From Campanula takesimana (Eukaryota > Streptophyta > Magnoliopsida > Asterales > Campanulaceae): DNA of 64,000 nucleotides. The position numbers and the translations under genes are program-made. Of the stretch, positions 11,500-25,334 are shown in pieces. Location: contig JAOWBW010000427.1 in NCBI GenBank assembly GCA_026119855.1, positions 310,001 through 374,000 of the forward strand. The letters are read 5' to 3'. How positions within the stretch are numbered: position 1 is the stretch's first letter; every line of letters begins with the position of its first letter. A model generated the notes under the pieces. That model had not been told where the DNA came from, searched no databases, and was given only the letters and a program-made list of their open reading frames with translations.

Positions 11500-12370
11500 A
11501 TATGTATTATTGAGTGTCAGTTTGTGTGTTTACAAATTGTTGGTGCTTGTATTAAATAGTGTTAGTTTTAGAGTTATAGAGCGTCAGTGGTGCCGTGCGG
11601 TATGGTGTTATGTTAATAAGTTTTAGTTATTTACAAAAATGTCACCGCACGTTTTGAACGGAGTGTCAGACTGTCAGGTACTTACGAAAACGTCACCACA
11701 CGTTTGATAAAAAGTATTTTTGTAATTTACAAAAATGCCACCAGACTTTTTTTTTTAAGTTTCACCTATTTAAACAAAAAATGAAAATCTTACGTAAAAC
11801 ACGTTTTTTCATATGATTATGACAAACATATTTTTTAGAACCGTGCTGTGACATTTTTGTGAATAATTAGTAGAACTTTATATAAAAAATGAACTGTGGT
11901 ATTTTTTCTAAATAATGATAATTTCTCAAACCTCATAGCACTCTTTTCGAAACTGCAACTAATATTTTGAAGACACGGACTGAAACTATGTAATACATGG
12001 ACTGACACTCTTCAACACATGGACTGGTACTTAAAAACACATGGACTAGTGCCAATAAAATAAATGCACTGGTAATCTTAAACACTATAATTGGTCATTT
12101 TAAGCACCACGTGAACTCAATTACATACTATGCATTAGCATTCCAAAACACATGAATTGACTTTCTTAAACACGTGCACTGGTATTATTAAAATACTTGA
12201 CGACATTTATCACTCAAACTGGTTGTGCCAATGGAAGTATTCTGTTGTGTCAGTTCATGTGTGTTTTTTTATCGCTAGTGAGTGTGTTAGTTAACGCCAT
12301 TCCTGGTGTCATTTAAGTGTATTTTTAGTGCCAATTATAGTGTTTATTATAACCTGTTGTAGTGTTTTTA
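11500..12370. repeat. Fold-back-like array of degenerate 25-30-bp units
   Basis: From about 11960 to 12200 a unit of the form AACACATGGACTGGTACT recurs roughly every 28 bp with much variation. On both sides (11500-11600 and 12240-12370) the same units appear in reverse complement (TGTCAGTTCATGTGTGTTT). The segment CTCTTTTCGAAACTG at about 11941 recurs in the element at 20.1 kb. No coding was seen. Confidence 0.5.
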
Positions 12371-13293
12371 AAGTTAGGGTTAATTGCAATTTGGTTCCTG
12401 ACTTTTTCAAAAAATTGCAATGTTGATGTTGTGTTTTCAATTTCGCCAATTGGTATACTCACTTTGTCATTTTGTTGCAATCTGACTACAAAAGTAACTG
12501 GGTGTTAGTTTTTTAACATATTTTATGTCGTATGACTAGCACATGACGATTTAAGATGTTTGTGAAGCTACACATATCCGATTGGTATGATTCTTTTTTT
12601 AAACAGAAGCTAATATTTAAATCTACAACATATATTTTTTGACAAATTTTTTTGGTGAACTAATTATATTATATTATTTTTTTAATTTAAATAAATAAAA
12701 ATATTTTTTTTTTAAAAAAAATAGAGGACATGGGAAAAATAATCTGAAAAAATTACTACTTTCCACCATGATATACTTTATTTCCTAATGTTTGCTTTCT
12801 TCTACCCTCCGCCATGTTCCCGAATCACCCCTTCCATATACACTCTTCCCTCAATTCATCATTTTCTACATCTCCCTTTTTTCCTATCAAATATTTTTAT
12901 GAACTGGTAATCTACATATAACATTTACATCATATGAAATATATTTGGGGCTAACACATTTTTTTTAGATTATTATATCACGTGTTTTCTTTTTCTTTTT
13001 AATATTTAAAATTAAGATTTTTAAAAAGCTCCACTCAAAAACTCTCTATTGATACGATTAATTAGCAAAAAACTGATTCTTTTTCAACTCATTTCAACTC
13101 ATTTTGAACGCACGGCTCTACTAAACAAACACATTTACACTGAGACGAAGATAATACTTATAAAACAAATCTATATCTATATAATGGCATAAGTGAACTT
13201 AACACATTTACTAAACATGGCAATTTGGCGCCAAAAACCTATTTCTATGAATAACAACTTTTGATGAAACATCATTAAATGTATGTCTTTGTA
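12371..13293. other. AT-rich intergenic DNA, no gene seen
   Basis: Contains a TTAGGGTTAATTGCAATTTGG segment (about 12376) typical of plant repeats, homopolymer runs near 12.70 kb, and at about 13.01-13.08 kb a stretch shared with about 55.35-55.41 kb. Nothing coding could be supported. Confidence 0.5.
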
Positions 13294-13460
13294 TTAAACA
13301 TACCCATTAAATAAGGCATTGAAAATAACAGTATTTATTGCAAACATTTAAACATACTAATTAAATAAGGCATTGAAAATAACAGTATTTATTACAAACC
13401 TTTAAACATACCCATTAAATAAGACATTGAAAATAACAATATTTATTACAAACATTTAAT
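13294..13460. repeat. 54-bp tandem repeat, about three copies
   Basis: The unit starts TTAAACATACCCATTAAATA and recurs at 13294, 13348 and 13402 with a period of exactly 54 bp and a few substitutions. A truncated fourth copy ends near 13460. Confidence 0.9.
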
Positions 13461-13986
13461 AAATATTACAACTACTTTCTAGAAAGGCAAGAAAATCCGC
13501 AACCTTTGAAATTTCATTGCTTCCTTGTATATGCACATATAAAACATTATAGCCCATGAATATGAAATATGAAAAGTCATAAAACATATATATATATATG
13601 AAAAATGAAAGGGCACCCCTTCATGTACCTTCTTCAATTGTTAATTAATAACATATTAGGGGAATATGAAAAATCACACAACATGGATAAAGGAAAAATG
13701 AAAGTGCACTTTTTGTTCCTATAAATATAGTCATCCCACAACAACACTTTCAACGAAAATGACTTCATCACTATCCTACATGGTTTCTCAAAATCTATCA
13801 AATACCAGGAGTTATTTGAGTTTAGACTCAATTTGCAGGGCTGAGAACAATTCTAACATTTTACTGAGATTCATTCGGTCGAGGATTTGAATACGATTAA
13901 GTCTTCTGGATTACCAAACCATCAATTGAGCCTTAAAGTTGGTGTGCCTGTGATGTTAGTAAGGAGCATTAATCATAGCGCGGGGG

Positions 13987-14376
13987 TTGTGCAACGGAAC
14001 TAGAATAATTATCACAAGGCTCGGTGAACATGTTTTAGAAGGAAAAATTATAAACGGTAGTAACGCTGGAGATAAAGTTTTTATCCCCAGGATGTCGTTA
14101 ACTCCTTCGAATCTGGATTTGCATTTCAAGTTTCAGAGAAGGCAGTTTCCGTCAATTGTATCGTATGCAATGACAATTAACAAGAGTCAGGGTCAATTAT
14201 TGACTAATGTTGGTTTGTTTCTAAAAAGGCCTGTGTTTAGTCATGGTCAACTATATGTTGCTTTTTTTAGGGTAACAAATCGTGCTGGGCTGAAGATATT
14301 GGTCTGTGATGAAGAAGGAAAAGCTGTCGATGAAACAACAAATGTTGTTTATAAAGAAATTTTTCAAAATTTGTAA
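13987..14376 (+). pseudogene. C-terminal fragment of a Helitron PIF1-like helicase
   Basis: The 129-residue frame carries the late PIF1/RecD2-like helicase motifs: IPRMSLTPS, FKFQRRQFPSIVSYAMTINKSQGQ and HGQLYVAFFRVTN. These correspond to the last motifs of the Helitron helicase domain. The Rep domain and ATP-binding part are absent, and the motif normally VALSRV reads VAFFRV. It lies about 80 bp before a Helitron 3' terminus, so it is the tail of an autonomous Helitron rather than a host helicase. The 5' extent is not determined. Confidence 0.85.
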
Positions 14377-14457
14377 TTATATTGTTAATTTAATGTTTAC
14401 CATTTTTTAATCACATTTATAGCTATTCACTTTTCTATTATTTCTCAAAGTCAGTTG

Positions 14458-14489
14458 CCCGTGCCTTTAAGGCACGGGTATAACACTAG
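14458..14489 (+). mobile_element. Helitron 3' terminus (hairpin plus CTAG)
   Basis: A 10-bp stem CCCGTGCCTT / AAGGCACGGG (14458-14478) is followed by TATAACACTAG ending at 14489, then a host T. This is the Helitron signature of a GC-rich hairpin about 10 bp before CTRR. It agrees with the helicase fragment immediately upstream. Confidence 0.85.
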
Positions 14490-14734
14490 TTTGATTTAAA
14501 GAAACTAGATAGGGCTGATCGGAATCATCCGAGAAAGAAAAACCGAAGTCCGTGGTTCACTGCTTATGCGAACCGGTCCCGAAAGCAATCAAACCCTAAG
14601 ATATACTCCTCCATCCAGTACCATTAAAACTCACTTCACAAACCCTAGCTACTACTACTATGCATCGAAACAACACGTTGCGGCGGCGGCGGCGTCAAGA
14701 TCCATCCATCTCCGGCTCTTTCCATCTCTAATCT

Positions 14735-17206
<2,472 letters not shown>

Positions 17207-17870
17207 AGACCAGCATTTGGTACTTCTATAGTTATTATAGCACGATGTACATGTTTACCTGTCTGGTCAAGTATTTGTATCGTTTTTGAGCTTGTTTCAC
17301 CCATAGATGTAAGATTGTGTGTTTTAGAACATAAGTACGCAAGCATGTGTAGGTTAGAAAGTGGTCTGTATTCATATTGCACACTGCTATGTATAACTAC
17401 GAAGCTAACAAAAAACAAACAATTAATTATTAATGTAATTGAAAGCTTGTGATTTTATTTATTTTTTTTTTTTTTTTTTTTTATGTTGAATGGTATTGCA
17501 TTTGGTTTGTCCACTAATTGGCGGGGTGGGGCAAACTCATTTACTCCCCTCCCCTCCCTCATCGAGACTTGTCTCATGTGTGAGATTGTTTCACACAAGC
17601 CTCCCTCGGTCTCACACATGACTTCCCCTTAATGCATGAGTCCGTCACACACAAGAGGTAATGCTTCTGAACAGGAAGTTTGAGATTGTGATACTCTACT
17701 TTTTTCTTTTTTTTTACCCCAAGGCTCAAGAGTCTATTTTCTATGGTTTCTTTCAAATTACATCTATGTTTCAGGCTCTCTGTAACATGAAATAATTGAA
17801 ATATTCCTTCGTACTTGATTGAACCTTGGACCAACATTATAAGAAAAAGTTTTTATAATGGTTATTAATA
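17207..17870. other. TFIIIA 3' flank
   Basis: Likely 3' UTR for the first 200 bp, then a long T run (17460-17482) and a short inverted repeat (TCTCATGTGTGAGA at 17572-17585 against TCTCACACATGA at 17610-17621). No further gene seen. Confidence 0.5.
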
Positions 17871-18047
17871 GGGCAAATTGCAAATAAAGGCCTAAAGTTC
17901 ACCAGGCCCTCGTAGAAGAGGGCCCATTGTCAAAAAGCCCTTATTTGCTAGTTTTTTTTTTTCCTATCTTTGGGCCCTTATGTGCGAGTTTTGAAACAAT
18001 GAGCCCTCTCGCATGGTGAACTTCAGGCCCTTATTTGCAATTTGCCC
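17871..18047. mobile_element. Mutator-type MITE with 9-bp target duplication
   Basis: The 177-bp element begins GGGCAAATTGCAAATAA and ends in its reverse complement. TTATTAATA flanks it exactly on both sides (17862-17870 and 18048-18056). A 9-bp duplication is the Mutator-superfamily hallmark. A second inner inverted pair (GTTCACCAGGCCC-like) gives a cruciform-capable sequence. Confidence 0.85.
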
Positions 18048-18726
18048 TTATTAATAATATTCTTAATTGTACATCAATAGCAATTCTCACAATTATGGTA
18101 TTAAGTTTTTCAATTTTTAAATTCAAGTTCAATCATATTTATTTACGAAAAATAGGGTATGAAGTTTGGTAATCTTTCTATACTACCCATTCTAATAGGC
18201 ACAAGCATTGTAATGTCTTAGCCTAAGAGGTCTCACTCTACCCATATGGATAGATTGGGGCAATTAAGGAAACACATCTAAAGGATTAAAAGCTTTGACT
18301 CGTCAACTATGACATTTATTTCGGCACAAAGGGAAGTATATATGTATACTTGGCCACACTCGCCGTAATTTAACCATTCCAAGAACAATATTAACGACCA
18401 AGGCGTAACCACATCAATATCACACACACAAAAAAATATATATATAATAAAAACTGCACATTCCCAAAAGTTGAAGGTGCAAACACTGAAAACTTTACCA
18501 AACCACCACTAAAATAGCCATGACTGAACAATAACTAAACGAAGCAAAATTATAGTGCAGATAGTAAAAGCCTAAGAAACATATCTCCAAATTCACCAAT
18601 AAAAGAGAGGTGCATTTTCATCAATATGGTTTCCTTCCCCTGGTCTTCCACCACATTAAAAAAAAAAAAAAACTCACAAGTCTGAGTCATTTTGAAATTC
18701 CAGGCCCAAAGCGTAGCAGAAGAGAG

Positions 18727-21700
18727 TTATTTGGAGCCAATATCCTTGAGGGCACAGATCTGCTCCTCTCCCATGGCAGACATGACTGTCACCACCAAGT
18801 CTTTTCCCTCTCCAAATCCATCCTTAATCTACAATTTCAGATGCAAGAGTTAAGAATGATCGCACAAAACATGTCATGAAAAAGCAATTGTAAAATAAAA
18901 GACACTTGTTGATGTAGGTCCTATTTTCTTTCAATACTCGAGAGATCGTGTTAATAAAAGGTAAAACACAATGGAGCAAATTAGATAATACTGCCTCTGT
19001 CCCAAAATGCATGTCCTAAAACTTTTTAATTTTCTATCGATCAAGAAAATTTTGGACATTCATTATGGGACGGATGTAGTATGACTTATTCCAAATACAG
19101 ATTGGCTTCTCCGTACCAGGTGGAAACTGACAGAAATACTAAATTTGAGTTAGCACCATCAACTTCTAGTGCATCTATTTTACATCACACGAAGAAGACA
19201 GTAAAATATTGCAGGCAGAGTTGCCGCCGGTGTGAGAAAAGTAAACATGCCCACGTGACAGGAAAAATATAGTTTGATGATTCAAAACAAGGTCTAATTA
19301 CTACTTGCATAAAGATTCTCCCTCCGTCCCAAAATGATCTTCACACTTCTTTTGTTGTTACTAGGAATGAACTTTGAGACTTCAAGTTGTGACTCAATTA
19401 TCCTAACAAATTCTAAAACTTGTTATTGATAGTATTGTTGATAGTGTATCAAATACAAGCTTTAGATTTTCATTACTGTAATTAAATCAACCTATAATTA
19501 TTGCTCAAAGTTAATTCGTAGTAACGGCACCAAAAACAAGGTGGGAAGATCATTTTGGGACGGAGTGAGTATATATCAAGCACCAAACACTAAGGAACTT
19601 AATTATAAGCAGATAAATAAATGATAGATGCTTCAAACTAAGCCTTTTGCGAACCTGTGCAAGCAGATTTTCATCAGTTGGAAGCCTCAGATCATCCTTA
19701 GTATTACCATTCTCAGTCAGCAGGCTCACCTGTTACATAAAAAAGTTACATATAGAAAACACAGATCAAAACAAATTCCGCTACAAAAAGAAAGGGAAAG
19801 ATGAACATACAAATCCATCCTCAGAGATGTCAATGAGCTGGTAGTCAGTGCGGTTGACATGGGGAACCTACAAACCAAGAACGAATGTCTTAAGGAAAAA
19901 AGCTCGACAAGCAAAAGATACACACACATAAAAATTAAAAAGTAAATAATTTACTCCCTGTCCCTGAATAAATGTTATACTTTCCATTTTCGTTTGTCCC
20001 AAAATAAACAGAAAATCTTGAGAAAAACGTGTTCTACACTAACGCTAGTGTTTCTAAAAAAGCGGAGCGGCAGATTTGAAAATAAGCGGAACGTTGTGAG
20101 AAGGCGCGGTGGCATTGATGTAAATAACTGGAACTCATGAAAACTCACCAGACACTTTTCGAAACTGTAGGAGGCATTTTTCAATATTACAGCAGGCAGA
20201 TTTTAACACTAGAGCAGACACATGTTTTGACACTAACAGGGCATGTTAGACATTTTGATGCATAGAACAGGCACAAACAATGCCCATAACAGGCATCCCA
20301 TCACACATGAGAAGGCATTTTAATTGAACAAAAGGCAGTAGAGGTATATGACAATGTGATTTAATTGGATAGGCACAAATGAAGCCTATAACAGGCAAGA
20401 CATAAATCAAATTGATAACAGGCATATTAAAATGAATGAGAAGGCATAAAAAATGAAAGAGAAGGCATGCATTTGATCAAGGCCATGACAGACGAACAAA
20501 GGCAAGGCAATGACTTAGGCAAGGCATATAAAAATGAATGAGAAGGCATAAAAAAATGAAAGAAAAGGCATGAAAAATTGAAGACAAGGCAGTTGCTCAA
20601 GGCCAAGGCATACAAACAAGGCAATGACTTAGGCAAGACATAAATCAAATCAATAACAGGCATATTAATATGAATGAGAAGGCATAAAAAATAAAAAAGA
20701 AGGCAGGCGTTTGATCAATGTCATGGCGTCAGGATCTGTGTGTTTAGTGTGTGTAATTTTGAGCGGAGTCGTTCTTATGTAGGAACGCGTTCTACACTAA
20801 CGCTAGTGTAGAACGCGTTCTACGTAAGAACGACTCCAAAATAAATGTCGTCTTACTAAAAATAGGTATGAAGTTTGTGATTTTCCTATATTACCCATTC
20901 AAATAAGCACAAGCATTGCAATGCCATAGAAGAGGTGTCACTCTACCTATCTAGAAAACATAACTAAAAGTTTAATAACATTGACTTTCAACAATGACAT
21001 TTATTCCAGGACAGAGGGAGTAAAAAAAATCTGACACAAGATTGAGCATACATCACAGTTATGAGAAGACGGAACAATATCTTCAAGCTTTTTTCCATTG
21101 AAGATGTCAATCGCAACAAAGTGACATTTAGCATGACCATGTTTTCCGGTCTTGGAAGTTGAGACTTCGACAACCTGCAATAAGTAGACAAATAGAAAAA
21201 TTTGCAGATGGTAAAATAAGACAAATTAACACGTAAAAAGACGTACATTAACAACAAATAAACGCAGTAAAAAGAAAAGTTGTTGCAAAATTATAATTAG
21301 AATAATACTATGTCAAAACAAATGGGCAGGAGAAATTTGCCACTAGTCTAATCTAAGCCCATCTACTTGGAAAATTCAGTGAGGTAATTACATTGCAATT
21401 GAACACTAACAAAAATTCTTTCCTTCAAAAATTTCATTCAGTACTATTATGCACCAACTAGGGACAGTATCACTACACAACGCTCTTGATTCCCGAGTCA
21501 ACGACAAAAAAACTAGTCATGATTCACATGGTAGGCTTACAATTATGTGTAGAAATTCTATAAGAATTTACAAAATCCAACTTTATCATCATAATAAGTA
21601 AAACAATTAACAACGAACGAAACATAATTAAAAATAATGGCTGCCACCATCCTTAAAGCCAAGCATCTTTGTTCTTTTTTGCATCAAAAATTAACTGATA

Positions 21701-22085
21701 CATATTTATACCCCACTGTATAAAATTTTACCATAAAAGCAACCTTCAAATCATAATCTAGCCCTAGCCCTCTAATGAATCCTAACATAAATTGAAATTA
21801 ACAAATGCAATTCATATCAAGAGGCATGAACCCTAGAATCAGCATAAATTTGATAAACCCAATAAAATTTAATCAAAATCAAGGGAAAGACAAACTCGTT
21901 TGAGATTAAAATGAAATCGAGGATAAATCGATGGATCTAGAAGTCTGAGTACAGAAACAAACCTTGCAAGCGCGATTCTTGATAACAATGTATCCGTTCT
22001 TACGGATTGTACCAGCTTGCTGGGGAAAGGTCTTTGAGGCGCCGGAGTCGGCCTTGGACTCAAACTGGTGTTCCTCGTCCGACAT
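18727..22085 (-). CDS. ELF5A: Translation factor eIF5A, five coding exons
   Basis: Exons in transcription order: 22085-21963, 21174-21052, 19867-19811, 19729-19655 and 18828-18727. All introns are GT-AG and phase 0. The product is 159 residues, the family's usual length. The SH3-like N-domain holds the hypusine loop [12 protein letters not shown], with modified lysine at about residue 52. The C-terminal OB domain ends LKDIGSK. eIF5A, after hypusination by deoxyhypusine synthase and hydroxylase, relieves ribosome stalling at difficult peptide motifs and aids termination in the cytosol. The 1.2-kb intron 2 contains a Stowaway MITE that itself contains another element with a long hairpin, and intron 4 contains two MITEs. 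The divergent side (22.1 kb onward) would hold its promoter. Confidence 0.96.
18991..19080. mobile_element. Short Stowaway-like MITE in eIF5A intron 4
   Basis: About 90 bp: CTGCCTCTGTCCCAAAATGCATGTCC at the left against an inverted right end (GGACATTCATTATGGGACGGATGTAG). A hairpin over its whole length is likely. Confidence 0.75.
19318..19569. mobile_element. Stowaway MITE in eIF5A intron 4
   Basis: Ends CTCCCTCCGTCCCAAAATGATCTTC and inverted GAAGATCATTTTGGGACGGAGTGAG. Inner arms (GTTGATTTAAT-like) also pair. Same subfamily as 15231-15470, 25564-25814 and 53112-53345. Confidence 0.9.
20027..20837. mobile_element. Element with AGGCAT-type short repeats and hairpin ends
   Basis: Both ends contain TTCTACACTAACGCTAGTGT. 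Between them, AGGCAT-containing units (for example AATGAATGAGAAGGCATAAAA) recur about 20 times between 20.19 and 20.71 kb. At 20140-20165 it shares GACACTTTTCGAAACTG with the array at 11.94 kb, so the two belong to one family. It has no coding. The superfamily is unknown; a non-autonomous Helitron or fold-back element is possible. Confidence 0.6.
20765..20837. repeat. Long near-perfect hairpin
   Basis: The arms GGAGTCGTTCTTATGTAGG... (20765 on) and ...GTAAGAACGACTCC (to 20837) pair over about 34 bp with one mismatch and one bulge. The inner 17 bp around GAACGCGTTC are perfect, and the loop is ACGC (20800-20803). It forms the right end of the AGGCAT element inside eIF5A intron 2. Confidence 0.9.
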
Positions 22086-22801
22086 GGTTATGGGTTTTCT
22101 AGAGAGAGAAAGCTTCCAATGAGAAAGATAGGCTCTGCGAAGGAGAAGATCGATTAACCTGCGTTGCGGGAGAGAGTATAATTATGAATAATACTGCCAC
22201 GCGAAAAAGTAGCAAAATCTTGTTCACAAAATTTTAAGTGCAATGATGTTATTGGTGTTTTTAATTAGATTGTGTTGGTTCCATTATCGATACAACCAAT
22301 AAAATATCGCCACCTCATCTTATTGTGAACAATATTTTGTGACTTTATTTTGTGCCCCTAGCATTGCTCTATAATTATATTTGTTGAAACTATTTCACAA
22401 TTAATAAACAAATTAATTAGTAATTGTTTTTTTATTTTTTTTTATTTTTTGACAAGTAGTAAGTTTTTTTTTTTCTTTTTCTTTTTGAAATAGAGAATCA
22501 ATTGCATTCATACTAAAAAAACAAATGACACCCCACAAATGATAAAAGACTCTAATAAATTAAAGTTATTATACAACATTATATGAACAACAAATGAATT
22601 CACTTCAAATATATATTTTTTTTAAAAAAACTACTCCCTCTGTCTCTAAATAAGTGTACATTTTTAGAAAAATTTTATCCCAAAATGAGTGTCTATTTTG
22701 ATCATAATTTTGTCCCTAAATGTTTTTTTCCGATTTTTTTTTCACCAGACTCTTTATACTTGCAAAAACTAAATGTTAGTAAAGAGGATTACAAGATTAT
22801 A

Positions 22802-23047
22802 CTCCCTCCGTCTCATTTCAAATTGCAAAAGTTGCCAAAAAAGGTGTCCCAACTAAAATTGCAAAATCCAAAAATGACAAGTTTTAACTCACTTACACAC
22901 TCACATCCACTAACCCACTAACTATTCTCTACCCCACTTTCTCTCTCCCACTCAATTATCAACACTCACAACACATCACCTTTTTCACTTTTTCCCTTAA
23001 TCCCCGTGCCAACCTAGTATTTGCAATTTGAAATGGGACGGAGGGAG
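22802..23047. mobile_element. Stowaway MITE
   Basis: CTCCCTCCGTCTCATTTCAAATTGCAA at the left, inverted TTGCAATTTGAAATGGGACGGAGGGAG at the right; next to TA. Confidence 0.9.
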
Positions 23048-23100
23048 TATATGAATTATGCCACTAAATTATACAAAAAGTTATGTCCCTTAAAATAAAA

Positions 23101-23268
23101 CTAGCGGGTAACCCGTGCTCTGCACGGAAACCAATACTATGTCTTTTAACTATAGTTAACTGATATAGTAATCATCATTTTAACTAATACTATTAATAAT
23201 AAAAATTAATCTATATGATTACTATTATTATTATAACTATTATAATTAAATAATACCATTGATTGTAA

Positions 23269-23319
<51 letters not shown>

Positions 23320-24112
23320 GCAATGATTAGTCTATATAATAATAATTATTAATATAATTATTATAATAAAATAATATTATTAATTGTAATAGTTAATTGA
23401 TATAGTAACTATTATGATTAATTAATATTAAAAATTAATAATCTAACTTATATAATAACTATTATAATCAACTAATACTAATAATAATAATAGTTAATGT
23501 ATGTAGCCTATTATAGTTAACCAATACTATTAATAGTAAAAAAATAACTTATAAAGTAACTATTATGGTTAAATAATACTATTAATAATAATAATTAGCT
23601 ATATAGTAACTATTATAGTTAACTAATACTATTAATAGTAATAGTTAACTAATATAGTAGTAACTAATACTATTAGTAGTAATATTTAACTAATATAGTT
23701 AACTATAATAGTAACTATTATAGTTAACTAATACTATTAATAGTAATATTTAACTTGTATTGTAACTAATATTGTTAACTAATACTATTAATAGTAATAG
23801 TTAACTAATATAGTTAACTATAATAGTAACTATTACTAATAAGAGTAATAGTTAACTATAATGGTTAACTATTATAGTTAACTATTACTAATAATAGTAA
23901 TAGTTAGTATAATAGTTAACTATTATAGTTACCCTTTTTAGTAACTATTATTATTAGCTAATAGTATTAGCTAATGAAAAAAAAATGAAAAGTCACTTAT
24001 TTATTAGTATGTTGTTGATGTGGCTTCTCCAAATGCAAGCTTTCTCTATTGTTTGTCCATATGTCAATACCATAGCTCTTTTGGCCAACTTTAATATATA
24101 TATATATATAGA
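23101..24112 (-). mobile_element. Complete non-autonomous Helitron with AT-rich core
   Basis: On the minus strand it starts TC at 24112 (host A outside) with TCTATATATATATATA, and ends with a hairpin CCGTGC-AGA-GCACGG (23113-23127), then GTTACCCGCTAG ending at 23101 with host T outside. Both ends obey the A-TC...CTRR-T rule, giving 1,012 bp with no target duplication. The interior 23.13-23.96 kb is a degenerate array of ATAGTTAACTAATACTATTA-type words plus a (TA)21 run at about 23273-23314. No coding capacity. Confidence 0.75.
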
Positions 24113-24283
24113 TTTGAACACTCATTTAGGGACATATGTAGTAATTTTTATACTATACAAACCCTTTTACATTAAGATGAAATCAGTTTTTAGGTTTCAT
24201 ATGAGATAATTTAAAAATTAAAAATTAATCCCAAATTAGATATCACTATCAGTAAAATTAATTACGAAAATAACACGAATATA

Positions 24284-24561
24284 CTCACTCCGTCCCAGAG
24301 TAAGAGTCCTACTTTCCATTTTGGTACGTCCCAGAGTAAGAGTCCTATTCCTAAAATGGCAAAGAATCTTTACTATTCACCCCACTCATTCTTTCTCCTA
24401 TTTTACTTTTATACTCACAACACCAATCAATTCGCTATTCTCTCCCACTCATTCTCTCTCCCACTTTACTTTTACACTCATAACATTTACTACATCACTT
24501 CCAATATTTATTAATAAGCGTGCAAATAAGGGGTAAGACTCTTGCTCCGAGACGGAGGGAG
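24284..24561. mobile_element. Stowaway-like MITE, copy A of a close pair
   Basis: CTCACTCCGTCCCAGAGTAAGAGTC with inverted GACTCTTGCTCCGAGACGGAGGGAG. Very similar to 24696-24970 along its whole length. Confidence 0.85.
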
Positions 24562-24695
24562 CAACAAAATCGGTCCCTTCAAAACCGGAGGCTTTGGGCG
24601 GTTGCTTAGCTCGTAGCATATGCTAAAAGCCGGCTCTGTGGTCAATCATGGTTTTCGTTATTTTGTTTGACTTATTTTACTTGACCTCTAATGTA

Positions 24696-24970
24696 CTCCC
24701 TCCGTGTTAGAGTAAGAGTCATACTTTCCATTTTGGTACGTCCTAGATTAAGAGTCCTATTCCTAAAATGGCAAAGAATCTTTACTATTCACCTCACTCA
24801 TTCTCTCTCCTATTTTACTTTTATACTCACAACACCAACCAATTCACTATTCTCTCCCACTCATTATCTCTCTTACTTTACGTTTACACTCACAACATTT
24901 ACATCACTTCCAATATTTATTAATAAGTGTGCAAATGAGGGGTAAAACTCTTACTCCGGAACGGAGGAAG
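24696..24970. mobile_element. Stowaway-like MITE, copy B of a close pair
   Basis: CTCCCTCCGTGTTAGAGTAAGAGTC with inverted AAACTCTTACTCCGGAACGGAGGAAG. Same subfamily as the copy about 135 bp to the left. Confidence 0.85.
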
Positions 24971-25101
24971 TAGTTGTTTAGAATTAATGCGATAAAATTG
25001 ACATTCATATTGAACTAAAGTTCAGAGCATTAAAAATCAAATGAGACTACTTTATTAGTGGGATAGAGCCATAGAGGGAGCACAAGTCTATAAACTGAAT
25101 A

Positions 25102-25300
25102 CTCCCCCCGTCTCATTTTAAGAGTAAAAAAATGGGTGAGTTCAAGAATTAATGAAAAAATGATTTTTTGTTAGTGTTGATAGTTGGGTAGGGGAGAAAA
25201 AGTGGGTTAGAGAAGAGTTAGGGGATAATTGTTGTGAGTATGACATGTAGGACCCATTTTCCATTTTAAGATTTTGACTCTTAAAATGAGACGGAGGGAG
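25102..25300. mobile_element. Stowaway-like MITE
   Basis: CTCCCCCCGTCTCATTTTAAGAGT with inverted ACTCTTAAAATGAGACGGAGGGAG. Confidence 0.88.
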
Positions 25301-25334
25301 TATTGAATATTAAAGGTACGTATGTTCATGTGTT

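Larger units (their letters stand above)
19954..21020. mobile_element. Stowaway MITE in eIF5A intron 2, split by a nested element
   Basis: The left arm CTCCCTGTCCCTGAATAAATGT starts at 19954. The matching right arm ACATTTATTCCAGGACAGAGGGAG ends at 21020, each next to TA. The interior from about 20027 to 20837 is foreign. Confidence 0.8.
22634..24142. mobile_element. Outer Stowaway-like MITE interrupted by a second MITE and a Helitron
   Basis: The left end CTCCCTCTGTCTCTAAATAAGTGT (22634) fits the inverted right end ACACTCATTTAGGGACATATGTAG (to 24142). The interior holds a complete MITE (22802-23047) and a Helitron (23101-24112). The pairing is imperfect, so the outer copy is old. Confidence 0.55.

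Noticed and set aside
17574..17837. 87-residue minus-strand ORF downstream of TFIIIA
   Set aside because: Lys run from a homopolymer, no domain, and no supporting signals.
23130..23960. Centromeric-type satellite
   Set aside because: The array is degenerate, AT-rich and fully contained within Helitron borders.
24321..24945. Two similar ORFs (71 and 84 residues) suggesting a duplicated small gene
   Set aside because: They are the same frame of two copies of one MITE subfamily.
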